Of a stretch of 64,000 bases of DNA, positions 46,839 through 56,558 are shown in pieces. Numbering within the stretch: the stretch's first letter is position 1; the number at the start of each line of letters is the position of its first letter. Both the position numbers and the translations under genes were made by a program. A model generated the notes under the pieces. The model was not told the origin of the DNA. It saw nothing but the letters and a program-made list of their open reading frames with translations, and ran no database searches. The stretch comes from Desmodesmus armatus (lineage: Eukaryota; Chlorophyta; Chlorophyceae; Sphaeropleales; Scenedesmaceae): positions 310,001-374,000 of the forward strand of contig VIIQ02000082.1 of NCBI GenBank assembly GCA_007449985.2, given 5' to 3'.

Positions 46839-47909
46839 ATGTCGTCCTTGTTGCGTAAGAGGAGTCGTGCATCAAGTCAGGATGGCAATTTCCGCATCAA
46901 GACAGCAGCAGGGGACCCCATCCCAGCCAAGTCGCTGCTTGTGCGCACCTTCAGCACATGTGCAGAGCAGCTGCCGGCTGGTGCAGAGGAGTGGGACGTC
47001 AGCGGCTTCCTGTACGACAGTGAACCCTTCAGCAGGGAGGCAGTCAATGCCTGGCTCAACTGCGGCTACTGCATGGTGTATGGCATGGCCGAGCTTGATG
47101 CAGAAGACCAGGCACTGCTCAGCACAGCCAGGGGCCTGCACCACGTGTTGGTCTTCGCACACGCAGTTGACTCTCCTGAAGGCCTGCTGAATGCTGCCTG
47201 CAGCAAGCTGCAGGAGCTCACGATTCAAGTGCAGCTGCCAGAGGGCACATCTGAACTGCGCGTCTGCCCAGCACATGACTGTGTATACAGGTTTCTTTTG
47301 GATGTTGATGGAAAGCAGCAGCTGGTTATCAACACACTTGCTGAGTGCACGCTGATGGCCCGTGCTTTGACACCAGAACAGGTGCAGGATATCAAGCAGC
47401 AGGTGGCGCTGCAGACGGCTGCGCTGTTGCAAGTCGCACATGCATTGAAGCTGCAGCCTTTGCTTGATGTCGTGCACCGGTTTATCAGGCTCAGCACATG
47501 GTCAGATATGAACCTCTTGACCAACCTGGATGCGGTGTTCACAGATGCAGTGCTGGAAGCAGCCCTGGGCAGCAGCACTGTTAGGAAGGAGACCTACATC
47601 AGCAGTGTGCTGACACAGCCATGCACCCTGGTACACAGCGCACTGAGCTCACAGGGTCTGTTCAAGCCAGTCGGGGAGTTTGAAATAGATAGTGTCACTG
47701 GTAGGGTGGATGTCGAGGCTCAATTGTTGCGCGATTTCCTTGGCGCCAAGGCTGGGCAAACAGTGTGGCTCACACTGGATCTTTTTGAGGACGATGGCTT
47801 AGGTTTTGGGCTGGGCCTGCCAGATGAACCTAAGACCTATCTGCCTGCTCGCCTGCTGTTGGGTAACAGCATCGGTGACGACTTTGCGCAGCTGGCACTG
47901 AATATTTGA
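46839..47909 (+). CDS. BTB-like domain protein, paralogue B
   Basis: A single exon of 356 residues, co-linear with paralogue A over its whole length. Shared blocks include FRIKTAAGDPIP, QLPAGAEEWDVSGF, GLHHVL-FAHAV, DAVLEAALGSSTV, VLTQPC and RLLLGNSIG. More than half of aligned residues agree by eye. The N-terminal 80 residues fit a BTB/POZ layout; the helical rest is unassigned. The two copies differ most near the C-terminus and in the region after the Gln/Leu-rich block. It was probably duplicated within this locus and inverted. No introns in the coding region. Biological role unknown; dimerisation or Cullin-3 adaptor function is only a family-based possibility. Confidence 0.72.
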   Translation: MSSLLRKRSRASSQDGNFRIKTAAGDPIPAKSLLVRTFSTCAEQLPAGAEEWDVSGFLYDSEPFSREAVNAWLNCGYCMVYGMAELDAEDQALLSTARGLHHVLVFAHAVDSPEGLLNAACSKLQELTIQVQLPEGTSELRVCPAHDCVYRFLLDVDGKQQLVINTLAECTLMARALTPEQVQDIKQQVALQTAALLQVAHALKLQPLLDVVHRFIRLSTWSDMNLLTNLDAVFTDAVLEAALGSSTVRKETYISSVLTQPCTLVHSALSSQGLFKPVGEFEIDSVTGRVDVEAQLLRDFLGAKAGQTVWLTLDLFEDDGLGFGLGLPDEPKTYLPARLLLGNSIGDDFAQLALNI

Positions 47910-50025
47910 TGTTGTGGTTGTTAAAATTGGTGGCGGGTGGTTGACTGGAACTATCCCTCATCGGTGTGTTGATGATCATTGTGCAAGCAGGTGACCATGG
48001 GCTAGCCAGTCATGTTGTGCACGTCGTGGCTGAGTTGCCCCGTGTTAGCTTTCAAATGACAAGCTTGTCACTGTCCATGATTGCACAATTGCATGAGCAT
48101 AGCTTAGGCAGTGGCATGGGACAATGAAGTGGGTGGTTTGCTGATGACCGGGAGTATCTGACCCTGGATTTGACTGTCCCCAGCACTGTGACTTCAACCA
48201 CAGCCTCTCGTCGGTGTACTGCAATAGTGTGTACCGTACATGTGGTACAAGGTGATGTACACCCTTGCACTTGTACATTTGTGTGTTTTTGTGGACGTGC
48301 TGGGCAGCATTGATTCTGCATGCAGCGTTGAATTACCATGACGGAAATCATTGGATGCATGGTGTGCAGTTCACAGTACCGCTTCTGGTACCATCTGTAT
48401 CATGACTTACTGCTGTGCGCAGTGCTGACTTATATCAAGGATGTATGCAGTTCCCGGCAATACCTGCAGCTAGCCCAACTGGGACACATACATCACATGC
48501 CTGGTCGCATGCTGGTTTTCAGCACTGTGTGAGTGTATCAGGGTGCTGGAATGACTTGAGCTGGCACCACTTTGCACGCTTGCTGCAGAGACTGAGCAAT
48601 GGAACAGCAGCCTGCACTGAGGTTGCGCATATGTTTGCTGTGTCCTTAATTTTGCTGTGATCGCTGGGTCATGTTGAACTTGACTGAGAGGCTGGCAGGC
48701 CGACACGTGCTGTTAGTGGTGGCTTGCCATGGGGCAGCAAAGCTGCATGCTGTAGTTACGGCTGAATGCGTGCTCACTGATATGGTGTGTTGTTGGGTGC
48801 TGCACGCATGCCCTGTAAATCAACCTGGTGACTCCAGCCCCTGTCACAGTTGCCAACTTGCAGAGCTATGTGCAACACACAACCCATCAACCACTCAGCA
48901 CTGCGAGTGGTCGGCCCGGATGTGGTCAGAAGCATGACACCCCTTGCCAAGCAGGTGATGTGCCCAGCATGAAACCACGGAGTGGCTGTTGCAACAGCAT
49001 AATTCACACCGCAGCCATCAGGCCGGCTTCTCACACACACCTCATGATATGTACATGCTGGTTGCAATTCATGGGTCAACACACAACGCATCAGTTCACT
49101 TTGGCAGTGACTGTCACTTGCTTGTGACAGATATACAGCGCCATTTGTGTTTGTGATACACACACAGCTGTAGTCTCCCTAAGCAATGCGCACAAGCACA
49201 CACCAATCAATCAACCTGCACACGCAGCAACAGCCGACATTGCCCCTCACACTGAAGCTGCAAGGCAATGCATCATGTGGCACCATACTGGCAGCCACTA
49301 GCTGGATGCTTTGTCCGTTGGTTAGCACGCTCAGTAGACGTGGTTGTGTATACGCTCGTACGCAAGAAACACCATTGTACTGCACTTTGCCAGGATGTAG
49401 TGCGCAGTACAAGACTAAAAAGAGAGTAGAAAGCACCCCTGTTGACAGCCAGGAAGCTGCCCTCGCTCACAGCACACCCCACCCTCATCAGTTCACCAGC
49501 AGCAAGTGCTCTACGTCCGACCAACACTCCACCAACCTGCGGCACCCTGCATGCTACACAACCAACAACTTCAACCGCCGGTGCTTGGCACCAGCACAGG
49601 CGATGACGTGCCTAGCACAATCAACAGCACGCCAACACCAAGCATAACTTAGTGTCGAACCCACACCCCACATGTTCTGATGCAACCTCTCACCACCTCG
49701 GGTGACACAGCACCCGGTGCTATGTCTGCCCCCACCCCCACACAGGACAAAGGGTCCCTCCGGCCTGCAAACCAGGCCCAACATGCCACTCACGCTCTTC
49801 TCATGCCGGTATTAAGACTGTGATCAACTGGCAACCTCTCCGCCTGTGTAACAGCGTTGCATAAATACAACTCAAGGGAACACCTCAACTGTCAGTGCCT
49901 AACACAAAACATTGCTTGCCTTGCTTGCATTGCTTGCTTGCTTGTCACATTGCTTACATGCGACTCGCATGCGTTCCATATGTTCAACACACACAAGCGA
50001 TGTGTCAGCACACATAGGGCCTCCT
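47910..50025. other. Intergenic, no gene seen
   Basis: Sequence between the BTB-like gene and the 3' end of the kinase gene. I found only short frames without domain or splice support. Confidence 0.5.
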
Positions 50026-52984
50026 TCACCATCTACCAGCAGGAGACTCTGTCCGCTCTGCAGCAGCACCAAACCGCTCCTGCTCCTGCTCCGCCATCAA
50101 ACTGTACCCATGGCCCCCGTTCCCGCCCTCATAGCTGCTATAGCCACCCGTGCTGCTGCTGCTGCTCGCTGCCTCTGCTGCACCCTCCTCTAGCTGCTGC
50201 ACCCTCAGATCCTCATACCGCTGTTGGTCTCGAACAACCTCTGCCTCTAGGCTGCCCCATGGAATGGTTGCGAAGAAGGGATGGCGCTGGATCTGGTGCA
50301 CGCCTGCGCTGCCCAGCCGCTGCTGCGGGTCGAGCACCAGTAAGCTGCGGATGAGGTCCTCTGCATCGGGGTGGAGCTGCAGTAGGGGAGCAGAGCAGGA
50401 CGAAAGCAGCGAGGTCAGTCGTCACAGCACAGCACAGCACAGCACATCGCGCATGCGTGAAGCACGGCATCATGCGCCTTGTGGGCAAGTAGCCCATGTT
50501 GGTGAGCGAGTTGCTTGGGTTGCCAGTGTGTTGGCCTGATGGAACCCCGCAAAACAATGGCAGCCAGAATCGCGGCTGGATTGTATCGCGTGCAGTTGGG
50601 ATGCCGCAACTGCAGGCACGTTCAGTGGTTCTGGTGCAGTACGGCCCACTTGCCAAGGGGGCTTTACTGCACCAGAACCACTGAACGTGCCTGCAGCTGC
50701 GGCATCCAAACAAAGCAAGCCAATACTAATACCCTGAATGCATACTTCACACAGCTGATGCATGGAATCGTGCACTACTTGCAGGCTCCGTGCAGACAGT
50801 GCAAGCAGGCAGTGCTCACCATGCCCTCTGGCGGCCACACCACATCAGCAGCTTTGATCTGCTCCATCATCACATCTGCATCAGTGCCATCCCAGGGCGC
50901 CAGCCCTAGCAGCAGCTCATACATCATCACACCCAGGCCCCACCAATCTGCTGCTGGGCTGTAAGCAGCACACCCAAACTGCACAACCTCTGGCGCAACG
51001 TACTCCAATGTGCCCCAGAAGCTCGCACCCGGACCAGCGCCGACTGCAGGACAGCAGTAAGGTCAGCACAACGCACAGCACAGCGGACAGCGGACAGCGC
51101 AAGCACAGCACAGAGGTGAGAGAAGTCAGCACAGATGGCTGCAAGACACAGTTGTGCTGGGTCATGTCCTTCTGGCTCGCATGTACGCATGCGTGAGATC
51201 ATGTATGACGCTGGGTCAGCACAGTCCTGCAGAAGTGACTGCGCCCTGCAGGAGGCCAGTGACTGGTGTTGTGGCAGACTAAGCAAATCAACAGGGTGTG
51301 TTCCACAACTGTACATAGAGTAATGCATGGGTGCCCGCCCTGCAGCAGCACGTCGGCAGCACGCAGCATGGCAAGTGCCATCAAACGCACCTGACTCAAG
51401 CTCCCGTATGTGCTCGATCTCTGTCTGCGTGTGCACAAGATCCATGTCGCACAGCATGATGTGGCCGCAGTCCTGCAGCAGCACGTTTTCTGGCTTCAGG
51501 TCCACATATACCACCCCGTTGTCATGAAGGTGGCTCAGCACAGCCACCAACTCTGCTGCATAGCGCCGGACCTGCATAGCAGCAAGTTAAGGAGTAGCGG
51601 TGCATTGCACTTTGTCAAGAAATGGGAAGGGACTCGTATGTCACAGTGCACACCTGCAAGTGTCAACTGTCTACCAGCAGGGGGTCGTTGGCGGAGTAGA
51701 TACACATGAGCAACGTTGTATCCTGCTGCTGCTGCTGCTGCGGCGGCGGCGGCTATTGACTATGTATGGTGCACAAAAACAGACCGTCGTCAGCTGCTGG
51801 GCCAGTTGCTGGACCCTCAAGACAGCAAAGCGCTCCCATTCGTACGTTGTGACGACATGTCACCCACGTTTTTCAAGTGATGTCATGCATGGCTGCAATG
51901 CCACCCCTTGCGCACCTGGTCTACTGGCAACGTGCCACCCTGCTGCAGCCTCTCATGCCACAGCGTGCCTCTGCTGCACAACTGCAGCACCACAGACAAT
52001 ACAGAGACAGACACCAAGCATACACGTGGTATGTCAGCACAGCGGCGGTCAAACATGACAGTGTGTAGTGTCTGCAGCTCTTTTCCACATGCTGATGCTG
52101 GGCGTGCAGTCGTTGGGCAAGCTCCTGCAGTTGCTGGCAGCCTCAGCAGTGGCAGGCCTATGAACTGCAGAATGCTCAGCACTGTGCTGCAAGCAGACCA
52201 AGCAAGTTGGACAAAAACACCCTCTGCTCACCGTCATCTCCAGGCAGATCTCGTCCCCTGTTGTGTACACCTGGTGCAGCTTCGGCAGCAGCGGGTGGTG
52301 CAGGGACTGCAGCACTGTGATCTCTGTTGCGATGCGCTGCAGCAGCAATGAAGGCAGAGGGGCAAAAGCAAGGACAAAGCTCTTGTGGCAACATGCGTAT
52401 GTGCGATGTTGCTGAGTGCTGCCTGCTTCAGGGAATGCTGTATATAGCTGCCACCGAAAGCTTGGCATGCAGGAGGTCTCAGCTGCACACAATGTTGCAT
52501 CCCCTCCTGCCGCTGTCAATCTGGAGCACTCACGGTCCACTGCTGTGCCTGTCACATACTGGGTTCGCTGCAGTAGTCAGTGCTGCTGGCCACCAACCTT
52601 TGCAATGTTGACCCGCTGCTCGTGTGTGCTCCAATCCACACGCTTCACTGCCAGGTTGCGTCCAGGCTGGTGCGCTACTGACACCTCATGGACACTGCAC
52701 ACACCAGCACAGACAACCTGCTGCATCAGGGCCGGTTCTGTGAGGGCTGAATAGAGCATATGAGGGATCAGGATACAGTGTCGCACACCTGCCAGTGTTG
52801 CCATCCCCAATTTGGCGCACAAAGCCAGACTTTGGGGGTGGCGAGATACCCAGCGAGACAGCCTGGTTGTTGCTGTCTCCTGCGTGAGCTGATGTGAGAG
52901 ACGGCCTACACGTTGAGCCAAGTCATCCACGCGGGAGCCTAGCTTGTCCACACCAGAGCCCAGCCCCTTGTCTGGCCGAAGCAT
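50026..52984 (-). CDS. AGC-type protein kinase with atypical catalytic motifs
   Basis: Seven exons: 52984-52787, 52684-52598, 52336-52232, 51981-51916, 51571-51391, 51043-50820 and 50376-50026; about 403 residues. The glycine loop is degenerate (LGMATLAGVSVA). Lys80 (LAVKR) and the helix-C Glu100 (ATEITVL) are present. The catalytic loop is YVDLKPEN (Asp176), with Val in place of the usual Arg. The metal motif is DMD (194-196) instead of DFG. Then come SFWGTLEYVAPEV, DWWGLGVMMYELLLGLAPW, and LDPQQRLG with HPFFATIPW, which are typical AGC landmarks. The C-terminal tail is Gln/Glu/Ser-rich without a visible hydrophobic motif. Plant and algal AGCVIII kinases carry DFD at the DFG site, so DMD may be a variant of that. 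Exon 1/2 joint is the least certain. The last intron holds a 43-bp hairpin. Confidence 0.85.
50599..50707. repeat. 43-bp inverted repeat (hairpin) in kinase intron
   Basis: Arms 50599-50641 and 50665-50707 are complementary over 43 bases with one mismatch and enclose a 23-base loop. It lies wholly in the last intron of the kinase gene. It could be a miniature inverted-repeat element or a small-RNA precursor. Confidence 0.85.
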
Positions 52985-54878
52985 GTTTGCTGCTGCTGTT
53001 CTCTGCTGTGAATGGGTGTGATCGCAGCACCCAGCGCGATGAATGTCACAGCTTCGGAAGTAAAGTTGCACCGTATTTTCACAGGTGTCGGGGCTCGACA
53101 GGCAGTCTGTGCTCGGAATTGCCGAGTGACAGCAATCTACCACTGGCGCGCTTCACGCTACTGCAACAATCAACGCTGAAAGCGCATGGAGAGCTCGTAA
53201 CGATTGCTTTGGCTGGTTGTGTTTTAGTGCTGAAGGCAACAAATTCAAAACGGCAACAGCTAAGCCAGTTGGCAATGACAGCCTCAGTGCCTTCTTGCAC
53301 TGCAAAGCAGTGCATGGGTGCATTTTCGTCCAACTCGACGATGTGGTGCATTCAATTCAAAGACAATCACACGCGTCAGCCAGCATTTACTATGCTACCC
53401 TGGCCTGGCAACACCTGCTGGCAGCGGGTGTCTGCAACATCATGGTCGGTGACCCACCACTGTTGTGGCAAGGTTGCAGTGTGGAGTGTGCCACATTTTG
53501 TGGCAGTTTTGCAATGTGGAGTGCACTAGCCATGCCAGTTGGAAGTCTGTGGCCCCTTTTGCGTTGCTTGCTGCGCCTTGCATGACCCCTGTTTCGGTCA
53601 AAACATCTACCGGTATCGAGAGTCTTGTTGTCCTGCTGGGCATGGTGTGACTCACAGGCTGGTTGTGAGGGACTTGGGACTTGTGCTGGGAATATCCACG
53701 CATTGACGTTTTTGGCACATCTAGCAGCTGCTGACAGGTTTGAGCAGAGGTGGCTGTTGCCAATTGAGCTTTAGTGCCAGGTAGTGCCATGCCTTCATGC
53801 GTGCTAGTTTGTTGTCTGGAGGCTCGATACAGCCCTTGAGGGTAGGTTCACCACCTTGGCATGGATCCATGTGTAACAGGCTGCAGCGAACAAACATCAG
53901 GGTTTTGATTTGAGGATGTTGCTTGCTAGCATAGCCCAGCTGGGATTGACAATCTTGAGCCATGCAGGAGCTGACACAGCACTGACTCAACTTGAGTAAG
54001 TCAAGGTTTCACGCTGCCACCCCCCCCCCCACACACACACACACAGCACATGTAGCTAAGCAGTGACTGCGGCTGCTTTAGCTTGAGGCAGGTCACACAG
54101 CGTCCTGAGCGTGATAATCACAACACGCACCACCAAACGTGTCCATCTCATAAGGCGCATATGGCTCAAAGGCTTGGCCGACAAAGAGCAACCAACAGGC
54201 AATCCTGCACTATCACGTACCGCACAACATGACCAGTCCAAATCCTTATGGAACCAGGGCCGATGCCACAGTGCTAGCAAGATGCAGGTCATCATGATGC
54301 TGACTCAAGCAGCAAGACAGTCAGGTCATGTCCAGAGCTCACAAGCAATCACCATAGGAAATAACTTTGATGCAGCGGCAACCAGCAGGACATACAGGAG
54401 GCATGTACTAGGATGAATAAATTGCAAGCATGCGCATGCCGTTGTGGCACACCTAGCACAAGCGCGCACACAAACAACCATGGTGGTCACCTGGAAGACT
54501 GCCGCTTATACCACACCCCAAGTCGATTGACACCAGAGGATCAGCTGCATTGTGCATGCAGCTGTAAAGGATGAAGAGCAGTGCAGTGTTCAAGCACAGC
54601 TTTTCGGCAATGTGACTGCTGTCAACATCAGGCGCCAGTGTCATCTAGCACAACCTTGGGCTGGTGCTGATAGGCAGCACTAGTCAACAGCACCGAGCAG
54701 CCTGCACAAGCCACACCCTGCACCCTTTCAAAACACTCAATGGCTCCTTGACAGCACAGCTCTGTCGCGGCCTCCCAATTGCCTGGCTCAGCCAGGCTGG
54801 CTCCCGTGCTCCCCAATGGTTGCAACCTCCCACTTTTCAGTGCTCCCAGGTGGGGCGACCTCCTCCACCCGTAGCACC
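52985..54878. other. Intergenic, kinase promoter side
   Basis: Lies upstream of the kinase start and downstream of the RGG-protein stop. It contains a C11 run followed by (AC)7 at 54020-54045. No supported gene. Confidence 0.45.
54020..54045 (+). repeat. Poly-C plus AC dinucleotide microsatellite
   Basis: Eleven C followed by about seven AC units. Confidence 0.9.
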
Positions 54879-56558
54879 TCACAGCATGTTGACATCCTCA
54901 TCCTGCCCCAAATCTGCACCACTCTCAACATGCACACGGCCCCCCATGACCAGCAACTCATGCAGGGGGTCATCCAACCCCCCAAGTGCGTCGTCCCCTT
55001 GGCCCTCCAGCTGCAACGGCCCTTCGGCTGGCACAGGCATCAGCTCACCCCCGTCTGCCACCTGCGTCACCCAGCCCTTCCGTGGCCCTTGCTGCTGCTG
55101 CCTGCCTGCAAGCTGCTGCTGCAGCTGCACCGTGCTCGGAGATAGCAGCCCCTGCTGCTGCTCTGGCGGCATCTGCAACCCTGGTAGTGCGGACTCCGCA
55201 GCAGCAGCAGAACCCCCGCCCAAGAGCTCAGCTGCTGCCGTATCCAGCGCATCCGGCAGCAGCAACCCAGCAGCAAACCACGACGGCATGGACTTGAGGC
55301 CGCTGCAGCTACCAGGGGTCTGGCCCCCTCCTGTGGACTTTTCCGGCCCACTGGCACCTGGATCGATCTTGATGCTGCGCCCAGCACCCCTGCCCGACCG
55401 GCCCCCGCGGCTACCTCTACCACCCCTACTGCCGCGGCCGCCAGGAGCTTTCACAGCAGCAGTACCAACCGCAGTGCCAGCTGCCTGCTGCGCTGCATCG
55501 CTGCTGCTGTGCACGAGGGGGCTGCTCCTCGCAGCAAAGCCTCCCCTGCCCCTGCCTGCACCCCTGCGGCCCCCTCTGCTGCTGGTCGTGCCAACCGTGA
55601 AGACAGGTGGTGTGCCGGAGCTGCCAGCCGCTGCTGCAGCAGCCACAGCATCCGCTGTCGCTGATGTGACCCCCGTTCCCACGCCCGCAGCTGCCGGCAG
55701 GCTGTCTGAGGATACTGTAGGGCTGCCAGTGCTGCTGGTGCGGCCCCTGCCCCTGCCACGGCCCCTGCCTCTCCCCCTTGCATGCACGGCTTCAGCAACG
55801 ACCCCTGTTGGGACACCTCCTGCTGCTGCTTTGAAGCCTGTCGAGCTGCTGACGGTTGTGTCCGCTGCTGCTGCTGCTGCTGCTGCTGCAGCAATCGTGA
55901 CAGGACAAGTACCACCAGCTGCAGTAGCAGCGTCCACAGGGCCTGCGAGCACAGCAGCAGCATCTGCGGCAAGCCGCCCCCTGCCCCTCCCTCTGCCACC
56001 CCAGCGTCCCCTGCCACCTCTCGTGCCCCTACCCCCCCGCCGGCCCCTTCCCCTGCCCGAGCTGTACCCAGCTTCTGCATCACTGCCGTCTGACTGTGTC
56101 TCCTCGTCTGAGGGTGTGTCAGAGGCTGGCCCTTCTGCTGCGTGCACATCGCTGCCACCCACAGGACCAAGCTCGTCCCCACTATCTGCTTCCATGTCGG
56201 TATCTTCTGCTTCTGAGAAGTTACCGGCTTCTAACTGCACATAAGAAGGCCGCCTGCCACGCCCTGGGCGTGCGACTGCTGCTACTGCAGCACCAGCCGC
56301 ACCTGCAGGCCGTTGCTTGCAGCTGCCGCTGCTGCCGCGTGCCGCGGCTGCAGTCCCTGCCGCTGCAGGCTTGCTACCCATGCCGTAGCAGCCCGGGGTG
56401 GACAGGTCCAGGACTGGCCGCTGCTGTAGGCTTGCAGGTAGCTGCATGCGCTGCTGCTGCTGCTGTGCCGCAGTCTGTATGCCGTCCTGCATGTGTAGCC
56501 AGCTGCTGGCTGCCCCTCCTACCAGCCGCCTGCGCACATAGCTGGGTCTGCTGCGCAC
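54879..56558 (-). CDS. RGG/RG-rich C-terminal part of nuclear protein
   Basis: A continuous frame of about 559 codons directly downstream of, and overlapping, the last frame of the AT-hook protein. An upstream stop near 56.59 kb in this frame means it must be entered by a frame change or start its own gene (ATG in MQDGIQTAA). It has a Gln-rich start and GRGRRPSYVQ, a possible AT-hook-like element. An acidic Ser/Asp block follows (SEAEDTDMEADSGDE, then PSDEETQSDGSDAE). Several RGG/RG clusters come next (GRGRGRRGGRGTRGG, GGRGSRGGRGSRGG), with Ala-rich spacers. RGG boxes bind RNA or G-quadruplexes and are arginine-methylation targets. I think it is the C-terminus of the same gene; a separate gene is the alternative. 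Confidence 0.6.
   Translation of the reverse strand: MRSRPSYVRRRLVGGAASSWLHMQDGIQTAAQQQQQRMQLPASLQQRPVLDLSTPGCYGMGSKPAAAGTAAAARGSSGSCKQRPAGAAGAAVAAVARPGRGRRPSYVQLEAGNFSEAEDTDMEADSGDELGPVGGSDVHAAEGPASDTPSDEETQSDGSDAEAGYSSGRGRGRRGGRGTRGGRGRWGGRGRGRGRLAADAAAVLAGPVDAATAAGGTCPVTIAAAAAAAAAADTTVSSSTGFKAAAGGVPTGVVAEAVHARGRGRGRGRGRGRTSSTGSPTVSSDSLPAAAGVGTGVTSATADAVAAAAAAGSSGTPPVFTVGTTSSRGGRRGAGRGRGGFAARSSPLVHSSSDAAQQAAGTAVGTAAVKAPGGRGSRGGRGSRGGRSGRGAGRSIKIDPGASGPEKSTGGGQTPGSCSGLKSMPSWFAAGLLLPDALDTAAAELLGGGSAAAAESALPGLQMPPEQQQGLLSPSTVQLQQQLAGRQQQQGPRKGWVTQVADGGELMPVPAEGPLQLEGQGDDALGGLDDPLHELLVMGGRVHVESGADLGQDEDVNML

Noticed and set aside
30694..47909. Whole BTB-helicase-BTB block as a Helitron or other helicase-bearing mobile element
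   Set aside because: Helitron helicases are PIF1-like, but there is no HUH replication-initiator domain anywhere and the helicase has 14 exons typical of a host gene. The block also contains TRAPPC1, a conserved housekeeping gene.
54664..56244. Long plus-strand open frame opposite the RGG-rich protein
   Set aside because: It is the mirror of GCN/CCN-rich codons. The minus strand has the acidic and RGG protein features; this frame is only Ala/Pro/Ser filler.
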